A stretch of 64,000 bases of DNA. Source: Diphasiastrum complanatum (Eukaryota > Streptophyta > Lycopodiopsida > Lycopodiales > Lycopodiaceae). Made by a program: the position numbers and the translations under genes. This document shows positions 1-11,700 of the stretch, piece after piece. Where the stretch lies: contig CM055092.1 in the NCBI GenBank assembly GCA_029204225.1, forward strand, positions 41,814,016 to 41,878,015, in the 5' to 3' direction. The notes beneath the pieces are model-generated. The model worked only from the letters and a program-made list of their open reading frames with translations. It ran no database searches and had not been told where the DNA came from. Each line of letters starts with the position of its first letter. Position 1 is the stretch's first letter.

Positions 1-2484
1 CACAACAGATGGTATGATGCAGAATGCCGCTCTCTTCACAATCATGTGACATATGCCAGGTCACACTCCCCTGCCACACTCAAACAATGCCAGAAAGAAT
101 ATCATAGAACCACCAGAACAAAGAAGATCAAGTACCTACAATCACTCTGCCAAAAAATGATCAACTCTTTAGATTCACCCTCCTCCTCTTTTTTCTGGAA
201 ACATTTCACCAGACACTCTTCAACATTGGCCCCCATAGCCATCGAATCCTGGATCGAGTATGCCACGGAGTTATATACCACGGACTCTCCTCCTGCCTCA
301 CTCTCACCGAGACCTGACCACTGCTCACTTTTCACCCCTGACATGGTTGAAAACGCCATTAAACATGCCAAACTAAATAAAGCCACTGACTATGACTCCT
401 TAAGTGTAGACTTCCTAAAGCCCGTAGCACATCTCATCTCCCCTTACATTGCTCATGTTTTTAACACAGCTGTTACTTCTGGTTTTCCTACGGCTTGGTG
501 TACTAATATCCTTCACCCCATCCTCAAGGCAGGTGATCCCATGAATGTAGGAAACTACCGCACCATTATGATTGGCCACACTCTAGCTAAGATATATGGC
601 TCTATACTACAGACAGTCACTGGATCTTTTGCTGAAACTGAGGGTTTACACGCTATGGGTCAAGCTGGTTTCAGACCGGGATATTCTACTTCAGACCAGA
701 TCTTCATTTTGAGATGCATTATTGAGGAGGCTCGACATCGGAAACAGAGAATTTACTGTTGCTTTGTGGATTTTCGCAAAGCTTTTGACTCTGTTCCACG
801 ACATCTTCTTTTCCAGAGACTGTCTTCACTTGGCTTTTCAGAGGATACTATTGCTGCGATCATTACTTTATATGAGCGAGTCTTGGCACGTTTCAGAGAT
901 GGTAGTGGCTGGTCCTCACAGATACATTCTACCATTGGGGTGAAGCAGGGTTGCCCCTTATCACCCACTCTTTTTGCACTATATATAGATGACCTCGAGC
1001 GGATTATTCGCGAGGAAGGTGGAGAGGGCTGTCCCCTAGCAGACATTATTATCCCCATTCTCTTGTACGCTGATGATGTGGTTCTCCTCTCATCCTCTGC
1101 AGCTGGTTCACAGAGTCACCTTTCTGCTTTACATCACTTTTGCCAGCGTTGGGGATTGACGGTTAACCTTAAGAAGACTAAGATTATGGTGTTTAACACC
1201 AACAGACAGCATATGAGAGATGTGATTTTCTATTATGACGGGCTACCGATTGAGATCGTGACCTCCTACACCTATTTGGGAGTTCTTTTCTCTGGTCCGC
1301 TACTCACTTTTCGACCAGCAGCCACCACCAGGCTCCGCAAGGGGCATACCGCTCTTGTGCATATGGAGAGATTTTGCTCTACTTATTATGTGCAGGATCC
1401 TGCTACCAGATGCCTACTATTTTCTGCTACTGTCTCCCCAGTTGTGCTATATTCGGCTGAGACTTGGTGCCCTGATTTATCACGCGATACATGGAGAGAT
1501 CTTACTCGTATCCAGATTCTCATGCTCAGTAGGATAATCCGGGCTAAGCCCTCAGTACCACATGATATCATACTAGCCGAGTTTGCTTCTCCTCCATTAG
1601 TTGTTGGTGCTATGTTTCAGATCATCACCTTTCTTCACAGGGTATCAGATCTAGATACCTCCAGATACATTGTTGCTGCTCTCACTTCATCTTGTACCAT
1701 TGCAGATCAGGGAGCCAAGCACTCTTGGTATTGCAGTGTCTCAGCCCTTCTTCAGACTTGGGGTTTATCCGCACTTGATCTTCCGAATGGAACCCATGCT
1801 TATATCAGACAGCAGATCTACCGGAGCTACATACGCACTATATGGTCACATCCTGATCCAGATAGGGTCAAGCTACATTATTATGGCACACATCTTTTAC
1901 GGCTGGACGTTTCGGGCTTGCCTATTCTTCCAGTTTATCTTACACAGACGCTATCTTTTGGTCTGAGATATCGTATAGGACAGCTTCGAGTCTCTTCTCA
2001 TCAGCTTGCTATCGAGACAGGTAGATACACAGACACTCCCAGATTGCAGCGGATATGTCAGCTTTGTTCTCTTCAGGAGGTGGAAGATGAGTTTCATTTC
2101 ATCTTTCGCTGCCCAGTATACTATGAGATTAGAGGACGATACCATTGTTTATACCGAGATATTCCCCTCACGTTGAGCTCCTTCCTCGAGTATCCAGATG
2201 CTAGATGTGTGGGTCTTCTTTTGAGAGAGATGTATATTTTACGAGCTTCACTTCTACCTACGCTCTCAGATATGGATTCCAGTCAGGCTCACATTACTCA
2301 GTTCTTCCAGAAGCGAGACAGAGTGGATATTTCGGTTGCGGATTTTGACGTCCCCGTCCGAAGATCGAAGACACAGAGAGTTTCGGCTCGATCCAGTGCT
2401 ACTAGATCTTCATACGCCTCCCACCAGCCTACATCACGACCCACTACTACCATCACTCATTACTTTCGGCTTGCTCGTAGCTAG
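1..2484 (+). CDS. LINE ORF2, 3' part: reverse transcriptase and CCHC finger
   Basis: Open from the first base with no stop to 2484, so the element starts left of the window. It encodes a non-LTR reverse transcriptase: QAGFRPGYSTSDQI, CFVDFRKAFDSVPR, the GVKQGCPLSPTLF motif and LLYADDVVLL (YADD at about 1066), then a thumb region. Near 2056-2110 is a C-terminal CCHC finger, ICQLCSLQEVEDEFHF and [15 protein letters not shown]. The RT copies mRNA at a nicked target. GVKQGCPLSP and FRKAFDSVPR look more like Jockey/I/RTE-type LINEs than the GLRQGDPLSP of most angiosperm L1s (family knowledge). The endonuclease domain is off-window. This is the best preserved RT in the window. Confidence 0.92.
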   Translation, partial: HNRWYDAECRSLHNHVTYARSHSPATLKQCQKEYHRTTRTKKIKYLQSLCQKMINSLDSPSSSFFWKHFTRHSSTLAPIAIESWIEYATELYTTDSPPASLSPRPDHCSLFTPDMVENAIKHAKLNKATDYDSLSVDFLKPVAHLISPYIAHVFNTAVTSGFPTAWCTNILHPILKAGDPMNVGNYRTIMIGHTLAKIYGSILQTVTGSFAETEGLHAMGQAGFRPGYSTSDQIFILRCIIEEARHRKQRIYCCFVDFRKAFDSVPRHLLFQRLSSLGFSEDTIAAIITLYERVLARFRDGSGWSSQIHSTIGVKQGCPLSPTLFALYIDDLERIIREEGGEGCPLADIIIPILLYADDVVLLSSSAAGSQSHLSALHHFCQRWGLTVNLKKTKIMVFNTNRQHMRDVIFYYDGLPIEIVTSYTYLGVLFSGPLLTFRPAATTRLRKGHTALVHMERFCSTYYVQDPATRCLLFSATVSPVVLYSAETWCPDLSRDTWRDLTRIQILMLSRIIRAKPSVPHDIILAEFASPPLVVGAMFQIITFLHRVSDLDTSRYIVAALTSSCTIADQGAKHSWYCSVSALLQTWGLSALDLPNGTHAYIRQQIYRSYIRTIWSHPDPDRVKLHYYGTHLLRLDVSGLPILPVYLTQTLSFGLRYRIGQLRVSSHQLAIETGRYTDTPRLQRICQLCSLQEVEDEFHFIFRCPVYYEIRGRYHCLYRDIPLTLSSFLEYPDARCVGLLLREMYILRASLLPTLSDMDSSQAHITQFFQKRDRVDISVADFDVPVRRSKTQRVSARSSATRSSYASHQPTSRPTTTITHYFRLARS

Positions 2485-2718
2485 TTTCCTCCGCGGAGCA
2501 GGTGGTTAAGCTCTTGCTTTGTACCCTCACCAGCTGGTGGTCAAGCTTGGATACTTTTTCTCTTAGAGACAGAGAGATCGATATTTTAGTTTTAGTTTTA
2601 CTGTCTTTTCATTGGTAAATAAGTCCTTATGCGGACAATGCTTCTCACATTTTGTACTCTCTTTTGTCTTATGTGCCCCTGGGCACCAAAAGACGTTAAT
2701 AATAATAATTCTAATTCT

Positions 2719-2770
<52 letters not shown>
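2485..2770 (+). mobile_element. LINE 3' UTR, tail hairpin and (TC)n/(CA)n end
   Basis: Non-coding 3' end of the LINE that opens the window. At 2673-2686 a stem GTGCC / GGCAC closes a CCTG loop, followed by AAAAGACGTTAATAA, TTCTAA repeats, (TC)n at 2721-2749 and (CA)n at 2750-2770. There is no poly(A). The same tail arrangement ends the LINEs at 32481 and 62950. Confidence 0.85.
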
Positions 2771-2929
2771 TCATTCATGAATCACACACATATGTCCAAC
2801 ACCACCCTCAAGACTTACAAATGTCAAATGACAAACACAAAGCTCAAGCCTCAAACACTCCCTCTCCCTCACACACAAAAACTCTCCCTCTCCTCACACA
2901 CACACACACACTCCCTCTCTTTCACCATC

Positions 2930-4430
2930 GTTTTGTCATCGGACTTTTGGGACGGGGCAAGATCACAATTGTTGTTGGATTGCAGCCACTCCACATCGTC
3001 CTACGACTCACAAATAAAGAGGGGTCCACCATGGGCCTTCTCTACGAGTTTCTCGATAGGCTGGGTGAGCAGCTTGATAAGTGCACCAAGTTGAGTTTTT
3101 CCAGGTATATACTATAACCCCTTGGCCCTTCTAAATTCTAATTTCTTTCATTTCCGTTTTGCAAATCTAGAGACTAGTCTCAAGTTTGAAGTTGGAACCT
3201 TCTCAATCTGAATCGATGACATTCATTATTTAATTTGCAGGTTTCAAGAGATAAAGGCCAAGTGGGAGAGCAGATGGAACTAGTTTCATAGGCCTTTACA
3301 TGTAGTTGCCCATGTGCTACATCCTTTATGATAATCTAGTCCCAAGCAGTTCCATGACCGTGAGCTTAAGGATGGGTGGTTTGAATACCTCCAGAGGATA
3401 CAGTAGGCTACGTGAGGCCAGTTTCTTGGTGCGATAAGGATGGAGCTTCCACCCCTAGGCTACAGCGCATTGCATTGAGAGTCTTCTCACATGACTGCAT
3501 CAGTTGGGAGAGGAACTGGAGCATCTACTCTCTCATACACACCAAGAAGAGAAACAAGCTCTCCACTGAGCAATTAGAAAGGCTAGTGTTTGTGCATTGC
3601 CTTCTAGATAATATGAGGGAGGCCAAATAACCCATGCAGGTAATTACTAATCGTTTAAACTTTGTATTTGAGGCTTGAGCTTCAATTACTTGAACTTGAG
3701 TCTTGAGTGCTTAATGTTGAAGCTTATCACTTGAATCTTGCTACTTGGAAGTCTCGAAAGTTGAAAGTTGACTAGTTTGAACTTTGGTAATTCATGGACC
3801 ATTTGTAATTTGTGAATTTTTCACATGTGAGTCGTGACATGAGTGAATGCCTAGTCGTGGATATGTAAATTGTTTAAACTTTAGGTGAAAACCCTGTCGA
3901 GCTAAAGTTCCTGATTTACCACCTAGGTCAGAGGAGGAGGAGAATATATATGCCCTCTTGCATCGCGAGTCTGTTGCACGATCAGGTAGGCTTGAGCCTT
4001 GCTTGGTAATTGTAACTTGATTACTTGAGTCTTGTCTTTCAAACAAAAGTTTCAAGATTGTAGCATGTACTTTCTAGATTCTAGTATCTACTATCTAGGT
4101 CATCTCATCGGTCTTCAGTCTTTTAAGTTCAATTTTGGGCAATAAATACTTTTTTATAGCCGCAAATCTCTATGTGCAGAACCTGTGACTCGAGGTGCAT
4201 CATGACGGACTCAGGTTGTTGCTGCTCGGCAGCATCATTTAGAGCACAACTTCAATAGCCCTATTGAGGAGAGGAGAGCCACTATCAAAGCCAGGAGTCT
4301 TCTTCTGATGAGGCCTCAGAGGCTAGGGATGATGATGATGATGAGGAGGAGGAGGAGGATTTGCAAGAGGCTACGATGCCACCCCCACTAGGAGAACCAG
4401 GACGAGGACCTAGTCTCTAGATTTATATTA
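2930..4430 (+). pseudogene. hAT transposase remnant, C-terminal half
   Basis: Exon-like blocks of a plant hAT transposase in order on the plus strand. About 3029-3106 reads MGLLYEFLDRLGEQLDK and ends at a GTATAT donor. About 3241-3330, after TTTGCAG, reads FQEIKAKWESRWN, an in-frame TAG, then HVVAHVLHPLYD. 3460-3627 carries the hAT dimerisation motif, [17 protein letters not shown]. About 3900-3980 reads RSEEEENIYALLHRES before GTAGGC. About 4280-4421 is an acidic tail ending at a TAG. The DUF659 and BED regions are absent. The stop and frame changes mark it as dead. Confidence 0.75.
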
Positions 4431-4586
4431 TCGTTCATAGTCTAGAATCTAGGTCAAGACTCGATATTTCACGGTTTACCTAGATTCTACTGGTACACCG
4501 CTATGGCATACAATAGACGACAAATGACTCATGAGTGATGACTCTGGATTCAGCATTTGCCATTAATTGTTCAGCTCATTTTGATA

Positions 4587-6124
4587 TAGTTATGGACTCG
4601 GCTCATTACATTCGCCGCGTCCATTTACATTTACTTTACTTTATGCATAAGCAGGCCTTGGGCCATTTTTTATTCATTAGTGACACTTAGACTATATGGT
4701 TGGCCTTTGGCCTTATTACTCATTATTAGGCCATTTGGACATATTACTAGAGAGTGGGGGCCTTCTTGGAGGGCGCACTATTTTCCCTCCCAGTAGGGCC
4801 CTAGCCACCGGAAGCTTCCTTTTAGGGCTTCCTCTTGGCTATAAGTAGGGAAACTGTGTCATTTGTTATTCAGTTGATGATATTGATCTCTCTCTTTAGT
4901 CTCCTTAACCTCTCTCTTTCCTGCTTTCTAGGGTTAAGTCATGCTTATGTGCTGCTTTCATAGCTTAAGTCTTGCTTATGTGATGCTTTCATAGCTTAGC
5001 TTTAGATCACCTATGGCTTTATTCGTAACTTGGTATCAGAGCACTTTCCTGTGCACTACTTTTTCAGAATTAGTAGAGGCTGTCTAGCGCCCTACTAACC
5101 CATCACTTTTGTTGATTTTTTCATCAGATTTCCATCGTTTTTTCAGATTTAGTAGAGGCTGTCCAGCGCCCTACTAACCCATCACTTTCGTCGATTTTTT
5201 CATTAGATTTCCATCGTTTTTCTAGATTTGGTAGAGGCTGGCCAATGCCCTACTACCTTGTCACTTTCGTCGATTTTCTCCACCGATTTGCTGCCCATTT
5301 CGTGGCTTGATTGGAGGCTGTCCAGCGCCCTACTTCATCACCATTTTCAGTGGTTTTCTCCATTTTTTTTTCAAGTTATGTGCAGATTTTGGTAACTACT
5401 GCCCAACGCCCTACTACCTTGCCATCTTCGACAGATTTCTCCACCGATTTGCTGTCCATTTTGGTGATTGTTTGGAGGCTGTCCAGCGCCCTACTTCATC
5501 ACCATTTTCAGCGGTTTTTCCATCATGTTGCAGGACATTTGTGGATCTTACTAGTTGCTGCCCAGCACCCATTTTCAGCTCGAATCTTCAGCTCTCTCTC
5601 TCTCTTTAGCCTCTTACCCAAAAATCACCCAATTCCGTAATCGTTTGCTATTCCAAATTGCCAAAATCCTGCAGCCTGTTCATCGTTGCCCCAGCCCTTC
5701 CGACTTAGTTATGGACTTGGCTCATTACATTCGCCACGTCCATTTACATTTACAGTTACTTTACTTTATGCATAAGCAGGCCTTGCGCCCTTTTTTATTC
5801 ATTAGTGCCATTCAGACTATATGGTTGGCCTTTGGCCTTATTATTCATTATTAGGCCATTTGGACATATTACTGGAGAGTGGGGGCCTTCTTGGAGGGTG
5901 CACTATTATCCCTCCCAGTTGGGCCCTAGCCACTGGAAGCTTCCTTTTAGGGCTTCCTCTTGGCTATAAGTAGGGAAACTGTGTCATTTGTCATTCAGCT
6001 GATGATATTGATCTCTCTCTTTAGCCTCCTTAATCTCTCTCTTTCCTGCTTTCTAGGGTTAAGTCTTGCTTATGTGATGCTTTCACAACTTAATTCTAGA
6101 TCAGCTATGGCTCTATTCGTAACT
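4587..6124 (+). mobile_element. Ty3/gypsy LTR-like direct repeats and primer site
   Basis: Two similar direct repeats lie at 4587-5030 and 5706-6124. Each has a TATA-like CTATAAGT (about 4839 and 5964) followed by a shared leader. The first copy is directly followed by TGGTATCAGAGC (5031-5042), the classic plant primer site complementary to initiator Met tRNA; the second is not. The intervening 5043-5705 holds imperfect tandem repeats. This looks like an LTR plus leader that was partly duplicated or recombined. The outer LTR border was not found. Confidence 0.7.
5043..5600 (+). repeat. leader minisatellite, GGCTGTCCAGCGCCCTACT words
   Basis: About seven imperfect units of roughly 75-85 bp, each containing a form of GGCTGTCCAGCGCCCTACT followed by TCACTTTCGTCGATTTT-like sequence, near 5078, 5157, 5236, 5316, 5400, 5480 and 5560. 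Related words recur at about 6190 and 6266, beyond the second LTR-like repeat, so the leader itself continues up to gag. Confidence 0.75.
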
Positions 6125-6423
6125 GACTTGTCACTTTCGCCTATTATTTTATCCATTTCCAGCCATCTTTCACAGTTTATCAAAAGGCTTTCCAGCGCTC
6201 ATCCTCAACCACATTTCACAAAATTCTGACTCCGTTTGATATTCCAATTTGACATTTCCCTCCTGGCTGTCCAGCGCATTTTTACAGCCTTCATTTTCAC
6301 TTTTTTCCATTTGTTGATTGTTGCCCTTTCTTAGTTGTGATAATATTGGTTTTAATAGACCAATTTGGGGTGACGACAAGAGTCCACTCCCTCAAGTTTT
6401 CGTCTATTCCTTCCACTATCATT

Positions 6424-7383
6424 ATGGCACATTCACCTACCTCGAGTGAAACTGTTAAGGAAAACTTATCCGATCAATTTCGGCGCATGGATGAGACCCT
6501 TTTTGGCCTCATTCTTCGCTTCGATACAGTTATGACCGGCTTTGCTACTATGCAGTCACATATTGATTCTTTACAGCCTCATGGTCCTAGAAACGCTCCT
6601 GTCTTTCCTTCATTTGGGACTCCCCCTCCATTTGGATTTCCATCTTCTTCTATTAGTCAGCCTGGTGGTGGACCGTTCATTCCACCTAACCCACCTCCTG
6701 GTTTCTTTCCACGTCCCCCAATTCTTGTGCCACACTTTGCTCGAGACTTTCGTGATAGGGTACAGCTTGCTACCTATTCCGGTTCCTCTGACGGGAACTT
6801 ATTAGAGAATTGGTTTGCTAAGCTTGACACATATTTTCAAATCTACCCTAAGACTGATCCTCAGAAGATCCAGTTGGCTGCTTTACACTTAGATGGACGC
6901 GCTGCCACGTGGTGGTGAGTTTATCGAGCTGATCCTGATCGGCAAGGGCTCCATATATGGCATACCTTTCACCGTGACCTCCGTCATGCTATGATTGATC
7001 CTCAGTGGCTCGACCGCCAATGTGATACATTCCGTAGTCTCACTCAGACCAGTGACCTTGCTTTTTATACAGATCAGTTTATGGAGCTTTCTTATCTTTT
7101 CACAGATCTACCGGCCACTGAGGTTATTTCTCGTTATATTGCTGGGCTTTGTGGTGCCTTACGTTACGATGTTTCTTCCTTCCGTCCTCCCACACTTGTT
7201 GAGGCGATGTCTCTTGCCAGTACTCTACAGCACAAGTACTCTGACAACCTTTCTTCCCGCTTCTCTCGACCCCGTCCTTCTACTTCATCTTTTCCCGCTA
7301 CATCCACCCCTACACCTGCCCCTTCAGTTCCAGCTCCTTGCATTGTCCCTTCAGCTATTTTGTTTTCACTAAATAGTTCATAA
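6424..7383 (+). pseudogene. Ty3/gypsy gag with one in-frame stop
   Basis: One reading frame starts at ATG 6424 and runs to 7383, broken only by a TGA at 6916-6918. The N-terminus is helical, followed by a proline-rich stretch (about residues 55-100). Then comes the retrotransposon gag domain: NWFAKLDTYFQIYPKT, then HLDGRAATWW just before the stop, continuing as QFMELSYLFTDLPATE and YIAGLCGALRYDV. This is the capsid-forming protein of a gypsy element. The zinc knuckle and all of pol are missing; the frame dissolves into non-coding sequence after about 7345. Confidence 0.8.
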
Positions 7384-8240
7384 CTTCATTGTTCGCTCGA
7401 ATGTTATTTGATTTTGCTTTTCAATGTAATATGTAGGTTATAACCTTTAAATTTCGATTGAATCGATTCAAAGTTCAAACGTTTATCCAATGTACTTAGC
7501 TCACTAGTAACTGCTCACTGACACTACCTACAACTTAGCAATTACTACCTATACTGTAGTATGTACATGCTACTGATGTGTGATCATTGATGGTGGTATC
7601 ATGATTCTAATTTTAATTTTCTGTGAACAGTGAACAGTGAACACTAATTTAGTTTCAACTTTCAGGCTTCAGCTTTTTACAAGCAATAGATAACTTTCAA
7701 ATGCATGTATTCAGTAGCAATCCAGTATTTATATTAGAAACATTTTAGACATTATAGATATTACTTGACATGTTTCCTAGCATTACATCAAAAAAAATGC
7801 AAAAAAAAAAATTCGCCTCCGATTCTTTCGGGAGGGGCCCGGTTAAGAAACACGATTTATGCCAATTCTTACGATTCTGAAAAGGTCGATTCTGAACCGG
7901 GTGGAGACACTATAGGTATTCATTCCCTTTGATAGCAAGTTCTGCTTTGCATTAAGGCTGTTAGTTGATCCAGGTTGTTCAAGGCTTGCTCAACATGTTG
8001 GAAATCACATAATGGCTCGAAATGGTTGGCATTCCTTCCTCATCCACTTTATCGATCCACTCATGATCCCTGAAAGGCCACTTCCTCTGAGTATAAGATA
8101 CACCTTCTATCTAAGGTTGAGTTATTGAGTTCCTCCAACTTTTTGACAGTTCTGAGATCATTAAAATCGATTACCTGTGATATCATGCCTTCCACAGGTA
8201 TTGGAACATGGTATTAAGGTGTTTAGATAATAATAATTAT
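7384..8240. other. no gene seen; one palindromic-word scrap
   Basis: No coding signal. At 7811-7905 the words CCGATTC, CGATTCTGAA and AACCGGG recur in both orientations after an A-rich stretch, resembling the word-built elements described elsewhere in the window. 8244-8300 has GGGTTCCGGAACCC and GAACGCGTTC. Confidence 0.4.
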
Positions 8241-8681
8241 TATAGTGTTCCGGGTTCCGGAACCCTAACCCCCCCCCCAGGGAACGCGTTCTGGTGCATC
8301 TATGCTGTGAAGGCACAAAATAATGCATAATTACTTACCTACTTAAAATATTTGAAGCTGGCATGGAGGTAAAGTTTGCCCCAACCAAAGCCACAAGCAA
8401 TAATCAGATTTTAAGCAGATTTAGATTTACCAGAGAGCACTCAATCAGAAATGTCCTTACAATCTAAATGACCAAGGATATGGGACTTATGAATCTGAGC
8501 ATGTCTTGCCAATGGATCACAGCAAACTGTACAAGAGAAAATCTTTCCTCCAACATTTTAACAAAAGCATAGACCAACAGCCAGCGTGGAACATTCTAAA
8601 GAAACTAGATTCACAGGCAGTGGAAAAACTCATTAGAGGCATTGTTCATTAGTGATGATAAAGAAAATCAAGGAAAGTTAC

Positions 8682-8720
8682 TCTAACGGCACGAAGAACC
8701 TCTTGGTTTCGGAAAAGCAT
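8682..8720 (-). CDS. ECM29: ECM29 short exon (EVLRAVR)
   Basis: 39 bp, phase 0 at both ends, encoding [13 protein letters not shown]. The acceptor is TGATAAG and the donor GTAACT. It corresponds to the SEVRFCAVRW region of ECM29; the next exon should start with a tryptophan codon. Weaker than the others because it is short. Confidence 0.65.
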
Positions 8721-11700
8721 CTTATCACAGGATTCAAACCTTAACAGGTTTCAGGACCACTAACTGTAAAGAAAAAGTGGAAGAGCTCATCTTACTAGCA
8801 CTAAGTGATAGAGGCACATGCTTTCATGCCCAAAAAGGGTCAGTTACAACTAAAGAACACAGAAACCTGAACACAAGGGAGGAGAAGTAAAAGCACTTAT
8901 ACCGCTGAAATATTTTCCAGGAGAAGAGCATGAATTTCTGTCTTCACGTGTTCACTGCAACTCTGCCAGAACAGAAATCAGCTATGTGTCTGTTACAAAT
9001 TTGTTCATATTTTAGGTATCAAACTCGTTACTTGATCCAGACAAATACATACACAAGTCATAACAGCAAGCAGCGAACATCAACCAATTGCAAACGACCT
9101 GATTAACAATCAGTTTTCTAGACATGAGTCCACACTTTTGCCAGGAAACAAAATGACAGCAGATTATGTCACAAAAAACTCTAGAAAAAAATTAACCACG
9201 AATAAATGGGATTAAGGCCAACATTTAAATGGGTCAGCCAGCCAAAGACTCCCTACAAGGAAAGTTTTAAGTTTAGGGGGAAAGAATGTTACATACCTAT
9301 GTAACTAGCAATACTTCAGATCCCTATTGGTCCATTAAGTGTTGGGGGCTAAATGGCAAGTTACCCTTGGATAAGGGTTACCCTTAGGATTAAGGGTATG
9401 TGCCTTAGGATAAGGGCATGCAAGTGACTATACCTTGGTCGGAGGTATGGAGTTTGCGTCAGATTTCTAGTTAAGAATTAGCAATTCATTCAGCATGGTT
9501 AGAATGCTGACCTTGTATGCAGCAGCTAAGGACTTAAGAGCCTCTTGTACGGCAAAACGCATGGATGGAGTTTCTGCTCGTATTGCATTGAAAAGACGAA
9601 AAGCCATTTCTGTGGTACCACTGCCAATTTAAGCCAAAAGAGAGTAAATATCATGTAAATGAATGTTCAGCTCAGAAAAACACAACCCAGCCAAACCACA
9701 CACACACACACACACACACAATGTTAAGACTATACTGGTAAAAACAAATACCAACTAAAAGCTTATGTACAAAAAGGAACATGCAAATACTGGAAATTTA
9801 GTTTCAATGTTTCATTGTGGTGTTTCTTGTACATTTGCTATGCCTTGGGAAAGAAACACTGAGAAGATAACAGAAATACCTGAAAAGTTGTGGTACACGC
9901 TGTGCAAGCTGACCGATGGCTTGGAAAGTGAAAGTTCTCAATGGTAGCAAATGTGCATCTAATAAATATCACCAGAGAGACAGATGGAAAAACCTATTAC
10001 CACAACGTGTTTGCACTTGAATGAAATGACAATGAATTCACAAAATCAAGTCCTACGTGATTGAGAAAAGTGCACCATATTTCTTATGAGTTTTGGAAAG
10101 TTAACAAACAAAACCACCACTATAGGGGAAACACAATAGAGCACTACATGTTCAAGAAGCCGTGAATAGGCTGCCAAAGGAAATATATATTACAACTACA
10201 TATGGATTAGAGTCTAATTAAAGCTAGAACCATTGTTGCAAAGAGACACCTTTGTAACTTGGGACAAACATTTGCAATTTCTTTCTTTGTTCTTTTCGGT
10301 GTGGAGCCTGTTTTCATTTTTTAAAATTTACCCTGATGGACCACTTCTCGTTTGCCCATCAGGCCCCTCTCCCATTGCATGCACCTGCCCCTCTCTTGAG
10401 TCCTTTTCTTGTTGCCCATTCAGCTTTCTCCTAGCTCCATTCAGCCATGTCCTTGCCAGTTCATACCCCCCTTCAAGTGGTAAATCATGAAGGCGAAATA
10501 TAAATGATAAGAATATCCGGGAACAAAAAGCAACAGTGAGAGTGGTTTTAACAGAATGAAGTCCTCGCGTTTTGCTTTTTAAGTGATTAATTTGGTGCAA
10601 AAGGGACAGGAAACGACCAAATGGTGTAAATTTTTTTGATAATAGGATTGTCATGTGCCAATCATAGCATCTTAATTATAATCATTTGTAAACATCAAAT
10701 TAGCATGATAAAAGCAAGAAATCAAGAAACAAGATAAAGTAGGAGAGATCTCACCAAATTAGGCAAAGAAAGATGTGTTGCTTCCATTGTTGATCATTCA
10801 CTACATTGGGGCCTTCAAACTAGAGTATAATCAAGCTCTCATGTGAGGGTAGCACCTGAACCAAGAACACCATGAAAGGTCACTCAAACTAGCCATCCAA
10901 TACCCTCGGCTTCTTGTCATACATGATCTTGTGCTATTGCCTCATCCAATTCATCTGGTAAAAAGTGGTTGGAGTTTAGTCTTGATGCATCTATAAGAAC
11001 AAAGATTAGTGGCAATGTCCTGTTGAAAATGGATAGATATTTCCATTGGTTTCTCTTGCGAACAAAATGTTTGGTACACTTAATGATGCCTCAAAATAGT
11101 GATATTCCAAGTCAAAGAACGTGTCCATATTTGGCCACATCCTAGTGATAATGTTCAGACAGGTCATTATGATCATATAAATAATTTATCTTCATCTTGA
11201 TTATCCCAAGGATTATCAACATATCGATTCTCGAAAATGATATTGTCATATACACTTTGATAGTCAAAATTAAAGTTGTCTCCAGCAACTTTTTGGTGGC
11301 CAGTCTCGAAAAATATTTCAATAGCTCCTTGTTGCTTAAGTAGAAGCTTTTTTGATTGACTCAGAAACACCTCCCACAATTCCTCTGATCCCTTTGACTT
11401 AATGTTAACTTCAAGGATTTATCCTGAAAGATATTTGTTCATACAACCACTTTTGTGTTGAAAGTTTGCTTTGAGACTTTAACTTATCTAAGAAATTTTG
11501 TTGGCGTTGTGGCTGCTGATGAGTAAAACGCATTGGCATAGACGTTTGTCCATCTTGACTCTCCAATGGTTTCTCCTCTTTTGCCTTCTGCTGTCTCACC
11601 TTTCCATCTTGATTCAATGCATGTGGCATCACTTCCATTAATTTTGGGGGTGATCGAAGGACTTTCTAACAAATGTGATCTTGAAAGGCCACATAGATGG

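Noticed and set aside
102-386. Minus-strand and alternative-frame open frames across LINE ORF2 (1-2484)
   Set aside because: They overlap the long RT frame, have no domain and arise from its codon bias.
2612-3117. Open frames through the (TC)n/(CA)n tail
   Set aside because: They are low-complexity Ser-Leu/Thr-His readings of microsatellites. Only the last part, after about 2930, has hAT similarity.
8341-8420. Possible downstream ECM29 exon before GTAAGT at about 8340
   Set aside because: It has a strong donor, but the translation does not resemble the expected tryptophan-initial block.
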